35,739 nucleotides of DNA from Pseudomonadales bacterium (GCA_028281635.1 JANQJM010000068.1:1-35739); one strand, 5' to 3'. Positions 8,241 to 17,502 are shown, counted from the stretch's first letter. Made by a program: numbers and translations. Notes: generated from the sequence alone by a model not told the origin.

Positions 8241-8678
8241 ATGACCATGACTTCGAGCCGACCCTACATAATTCGCGCTCTCTATGAGTGGATAGTAGAG
8301 AACGATTGTACGCCTTACATATTAGTTAACGCATACGAAAATGGGGTAGAAGTTCCTCAAGAGCATGTCAAAGACGGTCAGATTATTCTGAACATTTCGC
8401 CAGTTGCGGTGCAGGACCTTAATCTGGCCGACGAAAGTATTGATTTCGAAGGTAGATTCGCAGGAATCCCTAAACGCGTGTTGGTGCCAATGCCCGCCAT
8501 TCTCGGTATCTATGCCAAAGAAAATGGCCAGGGCATGATCTTCGATCCGGAGGTTTCACCGCCTGAGCCACCAGCCCCTGATGGTGGAGACACTCCGGCT
8601 CCGACAAGACCAGATCCAATCCCAGGTCCCGGAAACAAAGGCGGGGGCAAAAAGCCCCCGCTAAGATTAGTGAAGTAA
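8241..8678 (+). CDS. sspB: ClpXP adaptor SspB
   Basis: SspB tethers ssrA-tagged proteins to ClpXP for degradation. The 145-residue product has the substrate-binding core at about residues 5-105 (SRPYIIRALYEWIVENDCTPY, then GQIILNISPVAV, FEGRFAGIP and VPMPAILGIYAKENGQGM). A flexible Pro/Gly/Asp-rich linker (about 105-135) follows, then the ClpX-binding XB motif at the end (GKKPPLRLVK, compare E. coli RGRPALRVVK). An in-frame ATG at 8247 is a possible alternative start two codons on. It is second in the sspAB pair and convergent with dolP, whose stop lies 11 nt away. Confidence 0.97.
   Translation: MTMTSSRPYIIRALYEWIVENDCTPYILVNAYENGVEVPQEHVKDGQIILNISPVAVQDLNLADESIDFEGRFAGIPKRVLVPMPAILGIYAKENGQGMIFDPEVSPPEPPAPDGGDTPAPTRPDPIPGPGNKGGGKKPPLRLVK
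8641..8661. terminator. GC-rich hairpin between the convergent sspB and dolP genes
   Basis: GCGGGGGC (8641-8648) and GCCCCCGC (8654-8661) form a perfect 8-bp stem around AAAAA, inside the last codons of sspB (the Gly-Gly-Gly-Lys-Lys-Pro-Pro stretch). On the plus strand no U-tract follows. On the minus strand, 28 nt past the dolP stop, it is followed by CTTTGTTT, so it may terminate dolP transcripts. Confidence 0.4.
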
Positions 8679-8689
8679 CTGTCTCAGAC

Positions 8690-9861
<1,172 letters not shown>

Positions 9862-9985
9862 CTAGCTGCTTATTCCAAGGGTAGTAGTTTCTGGTATATC
9901 GGCAGAAACCCTGGCAAGGTTACTTCTTGTTACATCAATTCTGCCGCGGATGTTCTTCATAGACAGAGTTTCGGGGTGGAAAGTT

Positions 9986-10399
9986 TCAATGAAAAGCGTT
10001 TTTTACCCAATGAATCTGCTCTCCACCGCTTACATGAGCTTGTATAGCCACTACATCAAACCGACAATCTTGATGCTGGTGCTGTCTATGTTGTTGTAAG
10101 AACATCGCAGCCGCTCGTTTAATGCGTGCTTGCTTGATAGTGGTCACGCTTGCCAGTGCCGATCCAAAGTCGGTGCGCTTCCTGTATCTAACTTCGACGA
10201 ATACAAGCTGATCAGGTGAAAACTGCCCAATCAAGTCGATCTCGCCAACTTTGCAATTAAAGTTTCGCTCTATGAGCTTAAATCCAAATTTTCGCAAATG
10301 CCAAAGAGCTCTAGACTCCTGGGCCTGTCCTTGCTGACGGCGACTAATAAACCGGCCGGGGAGGTGCATAGTGAGTCGGTTACAGAAGCGGAAAGACAA
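9986..10399 (-). CDS. yraN: UPF0102 family protein YraN (nuclease-like fold)
   Basis: YraN-family proteins have a restriction-endonuclease-like core and no firmly established role. The conserved block is here: GQAQESRALWHLRKFGFKL, then GEIDLIG and LVFVEVRYRKR, giving the E-x-D and E-x-R/K arrangement of that fold. The 137-residue frame starts at 10399. An internal ATG at 10369 (MHLPGRFISRR) gives 127 residues, nearer the usual family length, and may be the true start. It begins 18 nt after the lpoA stop and belongs to the lpoA-yraN-diaA-dolP group. Confidence 0.9.
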   Translation of the reverse strand: MSFRFCNRLTMHLPGRFISRRQQGQAQESRALWHLRKFGFKLIERNFNCKVGEIDLIGQFSPDQLVFVEVRYRKRTDFGSALASVTTIKQARIKRAAAMFLQQHRQHQHQDCRFDVVAIQAHVSGGEQIHWVKNAFH

Positions 10400-10417
10400 T
10401 GGTTAACGAGAGATAGT

Positions 10418-12277
10418 TTAGTCGCTACTACTGACAGCCTGGTCGTATTCTTCAGCCCGGCCGTTTACGAATCGAGCGACCCTCAAGCTACGATGAATGC
10501 TTTGATTCGGAGTCATCGTAAGTTCACCGGTAGCGCCGGGTACCCGCAGAATATTACCTTCTGCAAGTTGTTGAAGCCGTGCGTAAAGGCGAAAACTATC
10601 TACACCCAGTGCGCGTAGTCTTTGCAATGGCCCGCTCGCTGCGCGCAGGTTTTCATTCACCGTTTCTTTGAGAGTGTCAGAAGATTCTAAAATCCATGGA
10701 GCGTCAGCAAACCAGACTCCATTGAGATCGCGATCTTCATTGGGATTACTAACGCCTTCGTAAATAGAAGGCATGGAATACACAGGAACGTTCTCAGCGA
10801 AATAAAAAGCCAGGGTAGGCTTAATAAGACGACCCTGTCTGGGATTGGCAATCAGAAATATAAAGTCGATATCTTGTCTTCTTCTTGGAGTAAATTCAAT
10901 CGAGTTTCGTGGCAAAAGATCCAGGATTCTTTCTGCTCTGTCTTCGCTTGAATCTACAGCCATCAATCTCTTTACAGTTTCGGAATAGTCGGTGGTGTCA
11001 GGGAAGTCGGTGAAAGAGACGATATTGCCACCGCGTTGTTCCCAGTTACTCGAGAACTCATTGCGCAAGCGGAGGTAGTCTGAGCTGTCAGGGGTGAATA
11101 TAGCGACATTCCGATGATCAGCCTGCCATGCGAGATCTGCCAATTGTGCGATTTCATCTTCTGGTGCTAGACCGAACTGATAAAGATTATCCGGGACATT
11201 TCGCCCAGCATCCAGATAATTTAGCGCTAGCGTGGTTACTGGCAAGGCTTGCCTGGCACTTAATTGATTGACGAGGTCTTTATTCAGAGGTCCGATGATC
11301 AAGTCCGCTTCAGCTGCCACTGCCCGGTCATAAATCGAAAACACATCGTCTGCATCACTGCTGTCAAATACCGTGACTCGTGGCACTTCGCGTGTTGCTT
11401 CCAGGGCCTGATAGTAGGCACTGAAAAACCCTTCCTGAATTGTGAGCCCACTCTGCTGTTGCGTCGGGAGAATTAATGCGATGTGTCTTGGTCTGGAACT
11501 CCAGACGGATTGTAGTTCGGCCAGAGCTTGCGGCAGCTGATTTGAAGCCGAATGACTGGTCCATACTCGCTGCCACTGAGCAATGGCATCAAGCTGGCTG
11601 CGAATGCTGAATTCTGCGGTGCGATACACGCGCTCTAGTTCAATCCAGCCGCGTAATTCGTAGCTGGCTGCACTCTCCGCCAGATTTTGCAGAGCAGGAT
11701 CAGTTATTTGTTGCAATGATCGCCAAGTGCGATCGAATACATCGTTTTCCTGACGTGATGAAAAAAAGGGCGTTACTTCAGTGTAAGCCCTGAGCGCCTG
11801 TATGTGTTGGTTTAGATCCTGATAATGATCGCCGAGCAGCTTGAAATAGGCTGCACCTTCTTCAGTCGAGCTATCCGCCGCTGTGGTAAGACTTCCAGTT
11901 AGCCAACGGGTTGCTGCCGCATTATCGCCACGCGCCCGAGCTGTCTTGGCTTGAGCCGCGGCGTAGCGCAGCTGAACAGAGCTGGGTAGAGATTCTGTGC
12001 TCTCGATCCGCTGCAAAGCATCTACAGCGTCATCGATTAAGTCCTCCGCCAGAAATTCTTCTGCAGCCTGCAAGTAAAGTGTTATCGACCTTGAGCCAGA
12101 ACTGGCCTCCGCCTGTCGAACCAGAGCGCGAATCCCTGTAGCGGGCGTCATTGGAACCACTGATAATGCTGGTTCAGGAGTATCTACACTACTGCTGCAG
12201 GCAGTAACGACTAGACACAGAGCAGCAATCCAGGATTGCCATTGAGGCGTGAAGTGAAATTTTGGTTGATTATTCAT
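10418..12277 (-). CDS. lpoA: Outer-membrane lipoprotein LpoA, activator of PBP1a
   Basis: LpoA sits in the outer membrane and reaches through the periplasm to stimulate the peptidoglycan synthase PBP1a. The 619-residue product has a type II signal peptide with lipobox VTAC (C27), and an N-terminal helical TPR-like domain (about 45-255). From about 264 there is a C-terminal domain resembling periplasmic leucine-binding proteins: HIALILPTQQQSGLTIQEGF, then DLIIGPLNKDLVNQL. This two-domain layout and the yraN neighbour identify it. Length is in the family range. It is divergent from rsmI across an 88-nt gap, the standard arrangement. Confidence 0.95.
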   Translation of the reverse strand: MNNQPKFHFTPQWQSWIAALCLVVTACSSSVDTPEPALSVVPMTPATGIRALVRQAEASSGSRSITLYLQAAEEFLAEDLIDDAVDALQRIESTESLPSSVQLRYAAAQAKTARARGDNAAATRWLTGSLTTAADSSTEEGAAYFKLLGDHYQDLNQHIQALRAYTEVTPFFSSRQENDVFDRTWRSLQQITDPALQNLAESAASYELRGWIELERVYRTAEFSIRSQLDAIAQWQRVWTSHSASNQLPQALAELQSVWSSRPRHIALILPTQQQSGLTIQEGFFSAYYQALEATREVPRVTVFDSSDADDVFSIYDRAVAAEADLIIGPLNKDLVNQLSARQALPVTTLALNYLDAGRNVPDNLYQFGLAPEDEIAQLADLAWQADHRNVAIFTPDSSDYLRLRNEFSSNWEQRGGNIVSFTDFPDTTDYSETVKRLMAVDSSEDRAERILDLLPRNSIEFTPRRRQDIDFIFLIANPRQGRLIKPTLAFYFAENVPVYSMPSIYEGVSNPNEDRDLNGVWFADAPWILESSDTLKETVNENLRAASGPLQRLRALGVDSFRLYARLQQLAEGNILRVPGATGELTMTPNQSIHRSLRVARFVNGRAEEYDQAVSSSD

Positions 12278-12365
12278 ACACTGCTTGGCGATGAGGTGTA
12301 TGCTCTAGCGCACAATAAAAAGCATCTTTAAAAGACTAATATAAGAAGCAAGAACGAGCAATTTT

Positions 12366-13247
12366 TTGGAAGTTTCAGATCCATCAACAGCGATTTATGA
12401 GAGAACAGTGGCTGGTGTTCTCTATATCGTAGCAACACCTATTGGTAATCTCCGGGATCTTTCCGAACGTGCTCAACAGATTTTGTCTGAAGCTACCATC
12501 ATTGCGGCGGAAGACACCCGTCATGCGCGTCAGTTGCTGGCGCAGACGGCTTTTGTAGGAAAGCTCATTGCCTACCATGATTTCGGCGAAGACAGACAAG
12601 CTGAAAACCTCATCAGCCTGCTTCAGCGGGGTGAATCTGTAGCGTTAATCTCTGACGCCGGGACACCATTAATCTCTGATCCTGGATTTAAGTTGGTGCG
12701 ACAGGCAAGAGAGGAGGGCTATGCTGTAATACCTATTCCTGGTCCCTGTGCCTTAGCGGCAGCACTGAGCGTGGCAGGCATTGCCACCGATAGGTTTGTC
12801 TTCGAAGGATTCCTCCCGAATAAGGCAACCGCTCGTCGCAAGCGGCTCACAAAATTGGTGGCAGAGACCCGGACGCTTGTGTTCTATGAATCTCCGCATC
12901 GCATTGTTACTACTGTTGCTGACATGGCAACTTGTTTTGGGGATGAGCGCACTGTCTTTCTGGCCAGGGAAATGACCAAGAAATTTGAAGAACACTTTTT
13001 CGGTTCAATGGCAGAATGTCAGCTATGGTTGCAAGAAAGCGCGAACAGGCAAAAAGGCGAGTTTTCACTGGTTGTCGCGGGAATCGATGAAGCTCAGCTG
13101 GAGTCCCAGGCACTGGATACGGGATTGGCACTGGTCAGTAAATTGCGTACGGATCTCTCATTGAAGCGATCAGTTGTGTTGGCAGCGGAGCTTTCAGGTG
13201 CCAGAAAAAACGAACTCTATGAGCTGGCTTTGAAATCTGAATCCTGA
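12366..13247 (+). CDS. rsmI: 16S rRNA 2'-O-ribose C1402 methyltransferase RsmI
   Basis: RsmI is an SPOUT-unrelated, tetrapyrrole-methylase-fold enzyme that methylates the 2'-OH of C1402 in 16S rRNA, near the P site; RsmH (also in this window) methylates N4 of the same base. Visible motifs are LYIVATPIGNLRDLSERA, AAEDTRHARQLL, SDAGTPLISDPG, the PGPCALAAALS turn and FYESPHRI. Length 293 compares with 286 in E. coli. The start is uncertain: TTG at 12366 gives MEVSDPSTAIYERTVAGVLY, while GTG at 12408 would begin just before VLYIVATPIG. Neither has a clear ribosome site. rnpB follows 43 nt after the stop. Confidence 0.95.
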   Translation: MEVSDPSTAIYERTVAGVLYIVATPIGNLRDLSERAQQILSEATIIAAEDTRHARQLLAQTAFVGKLIAYHDFGEDRQAENLISLLQRGESVALISDAGTPLISDPGFKLVRQAREEGYAVIPIPGPCALAAALSVAGIATDRFVFEGFLPNKATARRKRLTKLVAETRTLVFYESPHRIVTTVADMATCFGDERTVFLAREMTKKFEEHFFGSMAECQLWLQESANRQKGEFSLVVAGIDEAQLESQALDTGLALVSKLRTDLSLKRSVVLAAELSGARKNELYELALKSES

Positions 13248-13256
13248 GCTAACTGA

Positions 13257-13283
13257 TTGCCCGGTGACAAGTTTTCTTATAGT
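13257..13283 (+). promoter_or_regulatory. Candidate rnpB promoter
   Basis: TATAGT (13278-13283) lies 7 nt before the predicted 5' end of the RNase P RNA, as expected for a -10. TTGCCC (13257-13262) is the best -35, at a short spacing of 15 nt. It starts only 9 nt past the rsmI stop codon. Confidence 0.5.
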
Positions 13284-13290
13284 CTGCTCA

Positions 13291-13688
13291 CGAGCCAGCT
13301 GGGCAATTGCTGTTCAAACGCCTGCGTTTGAATGGAGGAAAGTCCGGGCTCCATAGAGCAGGGTGCCAGGTAACACCTGGGGGGTGCGAACCCACGGCCA
13401 GTGCAGCAGAAAATATACCGCCCGACCACTCACTCAATTGAAAATTCGAGAGTTTTTCCCTTGAATCAATTGAGTGAGTGGTCGGGTAAGGGTGAAATGG
13501 TGCGGTAAGAGCGCACCGCGCGACTGGTAACAGCTCGCGGCAAGGTAAACCCCACCCGGAGCAAGGCCAAATAGGAATCCACTAATGTTGCTCGCATTGG
13601 ATTCGGGTAGGCCGCTAGAGACTTGTGGTGACACAGGTCGTAGATGAATAATTGTCCTCGACAGAACCCGGCTTATAGGCTGGCTCGC
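13291..13688 (+). ncRNA. rnpB: RNase P RNA (bacterial type A)
   Basis: This is the catalytic RNA of RNase P, which removes 5' leaders from pre-tRNAs. The ends pair as helix P1: CGAGCCAGC at 13291-13299 with GCTGGCTCG at 13679-13687. Conserved blocks in order are GAGGAAAGTCCGGGCTCCAT (from about 13336), AGGGTGCCAGGTAACACCTG, AAGGGTGAAATGGTGCGGTA, AAGAGCGCACCGCGCGACTG, ACCCGGAGCAAGGCCAAATA, GTAGATGAATAATTGTC and ACAGAACCCGGCTTAT, matching type A RNAs such as that of E. coli. At the P12 position there is an unusually long hairpin (13421-13486). The site between rsmI and mraZ is the same as in Pseudomonas. Confidence 0.97.
13421..13486 (+). repeat. Extended P12 hairpin inside rnpB
   Basis: 13421-13441 and 13466-13486 are perfect inverted repeats (21 bp, beginning CCCGACCACTCACTC). 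After an AAA bulge, TTCGAG (13445-13450) pairs with CTTGAA (13460-13465), capping a stem of 27 bp in total. In E. coli the hairpin at this place is far shorter. Confidence 0.85.
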
Positions 13689-13865
13689 GATTTCCTTTTT
13701 GCCACTCGTCAGGGTGGATCAAAACTTAAGAAATTACTTTAAGTTTCTTCCTTACTATTCTGTATTTCAAGCAATTCCTTGCTCTAAGTAACAGCAAGAT
13801 CATGCCATGTTCCCTACTTTTAGCGGCAAGATCCCGTAAATTCTTGAAAAAAAACATAAATTGTC

Positions 13866-13894
13866 TTGCCTGCATGCCGATGTGTCCCTATAGT
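13866..13894 (+). promoter_or_regulatory. Promoter of the mraZ/dcw cluster
   Basis: TTGCCT (13866-13871) and TATAGT (13889-13894) are 17 nt apart, a good sigma-70 pair. It would start transcription near 13901, immediately before the first MraZ box and about 100 nt upstream of the mraZ GTG. As in E. coli Pmra, it probably drives the first part of the dcw cluster. Confidence 0.65.
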
Positions 13895-13902
13895 GTGTCT
13901 TT

Positions 13903-13947
13903 GTGGAGAAAAGTGGAATAAATTGTTCATTTGTGGGGAATAGTGGA
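13903..13947 (+). promoter_or_regulatory. MraZ operator: phased GTGG(A/G) boxes
   Basis: GTGGA occurs at 13903 and 13913, GTGGG at 13933 and GTGGA at 13943, all on one 10-bp register; the middle slot at 13923 (TTGTT) is degenerate. MraZ proteins are known to bind direct repeats of this type with a 10-bp period upstream of their own gene. The boxes start right after the predicted transcription start, fitting autorepression. Confidence 0.75.
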
Positions 13948-14004
13948 AATTCTCTTAACAAAGTCTGAACACTGAATTCCGATAAATTCGAATGGGGACA
14001 AGCA

Positions 14005-14460
14005 GTGTTTCGCGGCATCAACACCATCAATCTGGATGCGAAGGGGCGCATGGCCATGCCTGCCCGTTATCGCGATCAGTTGCTGGAGAGTTGCGGGGGA
14101 CACTTAGTAGTCACCATCGATACCAATCATCGTTGCCTGTTGCTCTACCCTTTAGCGGAGTGGGAGCAAATTGAACGACAGATTGAGTCACTATCTAGTT
14201 TCGATCCGATGTCACAGCGGGTCAAACACCTCCTCATCGGTCACGCCAATGACCTGGAATTAGACAGCAGTGGACGCATTTTGTTGCCGCAAGAGCTTCG
14301 GCTTTACGCGCAACTGGAAAAACACGTTTGTCTTATTGGACAGGGTAAGAAATTGGAAATCTGGGATCAGGACAGTTGGGCGAGTCAGCGCGACACCTGG
14401 TTAACAGATTCGTCGACGGAAGGGGAATTGCCAGAAAAGCTACGCACACTCGCGCTCTAG
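14005..14460 (+). CDS. mraZ: Transcriptional regulator MraZ
   Basis: MraZ is an AbrB-like DNA-binding protein that forms a ring and represses its own promoter at the head of the dcw cluster. The 151-residue product has the two tandem MraZ half-domains: INTINLDAKGRMAMPARYRD near residue 5 and LELDSSGRILLPQELRLYA near residue 85. Each carries the DxxGR motif. The start is GTG at 14005 (FRGINTINLD follows), preceded by GGGGA; the ATG at 13992 is in another frame. Its likely operator lies 58-102 nt upstream. rsmH follows after 20 nt. Confidence 0.96.
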   Translation: MFRGINTINLDAKGRMAMPARYRDQLLESCGGHLVVTIDTNHRCLLLYPLAEWEQIERQIESLSSFDPMSQRVKHLLIGHANDLELDSSGRILLPQELRLYAQLEKHVCLIGQGKKLEIWDQDSWASQRDTWLTDSSTEGELPEKLRTLAL

Positions 14461-14480
14461 CACACGGCAATCCACACAAT

Positions 14481-15407
14481 ATGGCGCTGCACGCAACGGT
14501 ATTAAAAGAAGAAGCAGTCGCAGCCCTCTCCATCGACCCGCATGGATTTTACATAGACGCCACATTTGGACGTGGTGGGCATGCAGGTTTAGTGCTCGCG
14601 CAGTTAGGTAGTGGCGGCAAACTGTTGGTTTTAGATAGGGATCCAGAGGCAATAGCAGTGGCGAGAGAGTTAGCCGAACAGGACAACAGACTAATTGTTG
14701 AGCACGCGGCATTTAGCGAGCTTGGTGAGCTGGTTCGCAGGCACCGTGCGGAAGGTGTAATCAACGGAATACTTTTCGATTTGGGTGTTTCTTCACCGCA
14801 ACTGGACGAACCGAGCCGAGGCTTCAGCTTTATGAAAGATGGTCCATTAGATATGCGAATGGACAATGAGGGGGGAGTCAGCGCCGAGGAATGGATTCAC
14901 TCGGCGTCTGAGTCTGAGATCTCAGATGTGCTGAAGCGATTCGGTGAAGAGAAATTTGCCCGGAGGATGGCAGCGGCTATTGTAAAAGAACGAAGTGTTT
15001 CGCGCATTGAAACCACCGGGCGGCTGGCAGCGATTGTAAAAGCAGCTCATCCGGCCTGGGAGAGAGATAAACATCCCGCAACACGAGCATTTCAAGCGAT
15101 TCGAATTCAAGTCAACAAAGAATTCGAAGAGCTGGAGTCTGGCTTGAACCAGGCTCTGGAACTGCTTGCGCCCGGTGGCCGTCTGGTTGCTATCAGTTTC
15201 CATTCACTTGAAGACCGAATGGTAAAACGCTTTATCGATAAACAAGCGAGAGGCGATCAGTTCCCGCGGGATCTGCCGGTTACTGCCGACCAGTTAGCTC
15301 CGCGTCTGAAAAAGGTGGGTAAAGCAGTCAGACCAGGCAATACAGAAGTCGAATCCAATCCTCGCGCCCGCAGTGCGGTGATGCGTGTAGCAGAAAAACT
15401 TAATTAA
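14481..15407 (+). CDS. rsmH: 16S rRNA N4-cytidine C1402 methyltransferase RsmH
   Basis: RsmH (MraW) methylates N4 of C1402 in 16S rRNA using S-adenosylmethionine. From the ATG at 14481 the product has 308 residues (E. coli 313) and begins MALHATVLKEEAVAAL. The SAM-binding motif is DATFGRGGHA (about 26-35). Further family blocks are FDLGVSSPQLDEPSRGFSF, GPLDMRM, HPATRAFQAIRIQVNKE and AISFHSLEDRMVKRF. The frame is open upstream to 14376 inside mraZ, but those codons do not resemble the family. RsmI, which modifies the same nucleotide, is encoded about 1.2 kb upstream. Confidence 0.97.
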   Translation: MALHATVLKEEAVAALSIDPHGFYIDATFGRGGHAGLVLAQLGSGGKLLVLDRDPEAIAVARELAEQDNRLIVEHAAFSELGELVRRHRAEGVINGILFDLGVSSPQLDEPSRGFSFMKDGPLDMRMDNEGGVSAEEWIHSASESEISDVLKRFGEEKFARRMAAAIVKERSVSRIETTGRLAAIVKAAHPAWERDKHPATRAFQAIRIQVNKEFEELESGLNQALELLAPGGRLVAISFHSLEDRMVKRFIDKQARGDQFPRDLPVTADQLAPRLKKVGKAVRPGNTEVESNPRARSAVMRVAEKLN

Positions 15408-15426
15408 ACGAAGGCCTATCTCAACC

Positions 15427-15780
15427 ATGCCAGTGAGTAAAAACAAGAACTTCAACAATAAGCAAGCTGGGACAGCGAATCCTTCCGTTCTCGATTGGCT
15501 CGGAATTGGCAGTGGGCGATCGCTAGTCTTGTATTTGATGCTTGCTGTGCTGCTGGCTTCAGGCCTGCTTGTGGTGCGTACAACCCATGAAAACCGATTC
15601 GCATTTAATGAGTTACAGGAATTGCGCGACAGTGCCAACCAACTCGATGTGCAATGGGGCCAACTTTTATTGGAACAGAGCACCTTTGGTGTTGATGGCA
15701 GAATCGAAAACAAGGCAATTGAGCAATTGAACATGCAAGTACCTCAAATCGACAATATCGTGATGGTGAAGCATGACTAG
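15427..15780 (+). CDS. ftsL: Cell division protein FtsL
   Basis: FtsL is a small bitopic protein that joins FtsB and FtsQ and activates the FtsWI septal synthase. The 117-residue product has a cytoplasmic N-terminus of about 30 residues, one membrane helix (about 33-51: LVLYLMLAVLLASGLLVV) and a periplasmic coiled coil with the motif RFAFNELQELRDSANQLDVQWGQLLLEQ-type heptads. This matches FtsL in size and build (E. coli 121). Its 3' end overlaps ftsI by 8 nt. Primary sequence is weakly conserved in this family, so position between rsmH and ftsI carries much of the weight. Confidence 0.95.
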   Translation: MPVSKNKNFNNKQAGTANPSVLDWLGIGSGRSLVLYLMLAVLLASGLLVVRTTHENRFAFNELQELRDSANQLDVQWGQLLLEQSTFGVDGRIENKAIEQLNMQVPQIDNIVMVKHD

Positions 15781-17500
15781 TTCGAGAGTATCCAGCCTCT
15801 TTCGCCAGTGGCGGGTGATGCTCGTGCTTACCGCAATGTTAGCTTGTGTAGTTGCAATCGCCTGGAAATTGAGTGCCTTGCATGTGATGCAACGGGATTT
15901 CCTGCAAGGGCAAGGTGACGCGCGCACCATACGCACTATCCCACTAGTAGCAAACAGAGGGCTGATCACCGATCGCAATGGCGAACCCCTGGCTGTTAGC
16001 ACGCCAGTCCAGTCTATATGGGTTAATCCTGAGAAGCTGGTTAGTGAACCTGAATCCATCGACTTGTTAGCCAATCAGCTCGATCTGAATCCTGAAGTGC
16101 TGGTAAACAACATTGCAAATAATGCTGGTAAAGAATTCCTTTATATCAAAAGACGCATGGCCCCTCTTGAGGCCCAAGCAGTATTGGATCTGGACATAGA
16201 TCATGTGTACTCACAACAGGAATATCAACGATTCTACCCTCAAGGCGAGGTCACGGCGCATTTACTAGGCTTCAGTAACGTTGATGATGTTGGTCAGGAA
16301 GGTCTGGAGCTAACTTATGATGAGTGGCTAGCCGGGGTTCCAGGCAGACGTCAGGTTATGAAAGACCGAAGAGGTCATATTATTGAAGAGCTTAACACGA
16401 TACAAACCGCTGAACCCGGCAACAATCTGGCGCTGTCCATAGATTTTCGAATTCAGAATTTGGCTTATAGAGCTTTAAAGGCCGAGTTTATTACTCGTCG
16501 TGCCAAGGCTGCTTCCGCTGTAGTGTTGGATGTGGAAACCGGGGAAGTGTTGGCGATGGTCAATCAGCCTTCCTACAACCCACATAACAAAGCAGACATG
16601 ACGGACTTCAGTGTGCTTAGAAATCGGGCCATAACCGATGTCTATGAGCCGGGTTCAACGATTAAGCCATTTACCATTATCGCCGCTTTGGAATCGGGTG
16701 TGTTTCAGCCTGATACCGTAATTGAAACCGGCCCCGGCTGGATGATGGTGGGTCCTAATGAAGTAAAAGACTTGTTCAACTACGGCACCCTGACACTGGA
16801 AACAGTTATTACGAAGTCGAGCAATATCGGCACTAGTAAAGTTGCATTCGAGATTGGTCCTGAGCCCATTCGAGATGTATTGCAAAGAGTAGGGTTTGGA
16901 GAAGTTACCGGAACGGGCTTTCCCGGTGAAAGAGGTGGTGTGCTACCTAATCCTCGACGCTGGAGTAGGATCGAGACTGCGACACTTTCTTATGGCTATG
17001 GTTTATCTGCTTCTGCTTTACACATTGCTCAGGCATATTCAGTGATCGCTGATGGCGGTGTTCGTAAACCGGTTTCCTTGCTACGCCTCGACCAGGCAAC
17101 TCTCAGTGAATTGCCCAGGGAGCAAGTAGTAAGCAAAGAGATTGCCAATCGAGTGCGTTCGATGCTCGAGACGGTTGTAGACCGGAGTCGAGGTGGCTCA
17201 GCTGTTGAAGCAAACATTCCTTTCTATCAGGTAGCTGGCAAGACAGGGACAGCTCACGTTGTGGGCGAATACGGGTATGAGGACGATCTTCACAATTCGC
17301 TTTTTGCTGGCATAGTTCCTGCGACGAATCCTGAAATCGTTGTCGTTGTGGTAATTAACGAACCCAAAGGCGAAGAGCATTACGGCGGACAAGTAGCTGC
17401 ACCTGTATTTTCAGAAATTGCGGCTGGAGCAATGCGTATTCTCAATATACCGCCAGACAAAGTTTCAGAACAACAGCTTATAGCAACGTCAACTAACTAA
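15773..17500 (+). CDS. ftsI: Septal peptidoglycan transpeptidase FtsI (PBP3)
   Basis: FtsI is the class B penicillin-binding protein that cross-links septal peptidoglycan. The 575-residue product has an N-terminal anchor (about 15-32), a pedestal domain beginning RTIRTIPLVANRGLITDRNG, and a transpeptidase domain from about 215. Active-site motifs are S295-T-I-K298 with the catalytic serine, S349-S-N351 and K490-T-G492. Unlike E. coli FtsI (588 aa) there is no long C-terminal extension. It starts within the ftsL coding region, and murE begins 2 nt after its stop. Confidence 0.98.
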   Translation: MTSSRVSSLFRQWRVMLVLTAMLACVVAIAWKLSALHVMQRDFLQGQGDARTIRTIPLVANRGLITDRNGEPLAVSTPVQSIWVNPEKLVSEPESIDLLANQLDLNPEVLVNNIANNAGKEFLYIKRRMAPLEAQAVLDLDIDHVYSQQEYQRFYPQGEVTAHLLGFSNVDDVGQEGLELTYDEWLAGVPGRRQVMKDRRGHIIEELNTIQTAEPGNNLALSIDFRIQNLAYRALKAEFITRRAKAASAVVLDVETGEVLAMVNQPSYNPHNKADMTDFSVLRNRAITDVYEPGSTIKPFTIIAALESGVFQPDTVIETGPGWMMVGPNEVKDLFNYGTLTLETVITKSSNIGTSKVAFEIGPEPIRDVLQRVGFGEVTGTGFPGERGGVLPNPRRWSRIETATLSYGYGLSASALHIAQAYSVIADGGVRKPVSLLRLDQATLSELPREQVVSKEIANRVRSMLETVVDRSRGGSAVEANIPFYQVAGKTGTAHVVGEYGYEDDLHNSLFAGIVPATNPEIVVVVVINEPKGEEHYGGQVAAPVFSEIAAGAMRILNIPPDKVSEQQLIATSTN

Positions 17501-17502
17501 TC

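Larger units (their letters stand above)
13689..14004 (+). other. Intergenic region between rnpB and mraZ
   Basis: These 316 nt hold no convincing gene. The first part is T-rich after rnpB (CCTTTTT at about 13694-13700), possibly where rnpB transcription ends. AAACTTAA (13722-13729) and TTAAGTTT (13739-13746) form a weak AT-only hairpin. The last 140 nt contain the mraZ promoter and the MraZ boxes. Confidence 0.6.

Noticed and set aside
13434..13634. Minus-strand frame of 66 codons across rnpB
   Set aside because: Lies wholly inside the RNase P RNA gene, whose conserved blocks explain the sequence.
13722..13746. AAACTTAA/TTAAGTTT inverted repeat after rnpB as a terminator
   Set aside because: All-AT 8-bp stem with a 9-nt loop and no clear U-tract (CTTCC follows); too weak to call.
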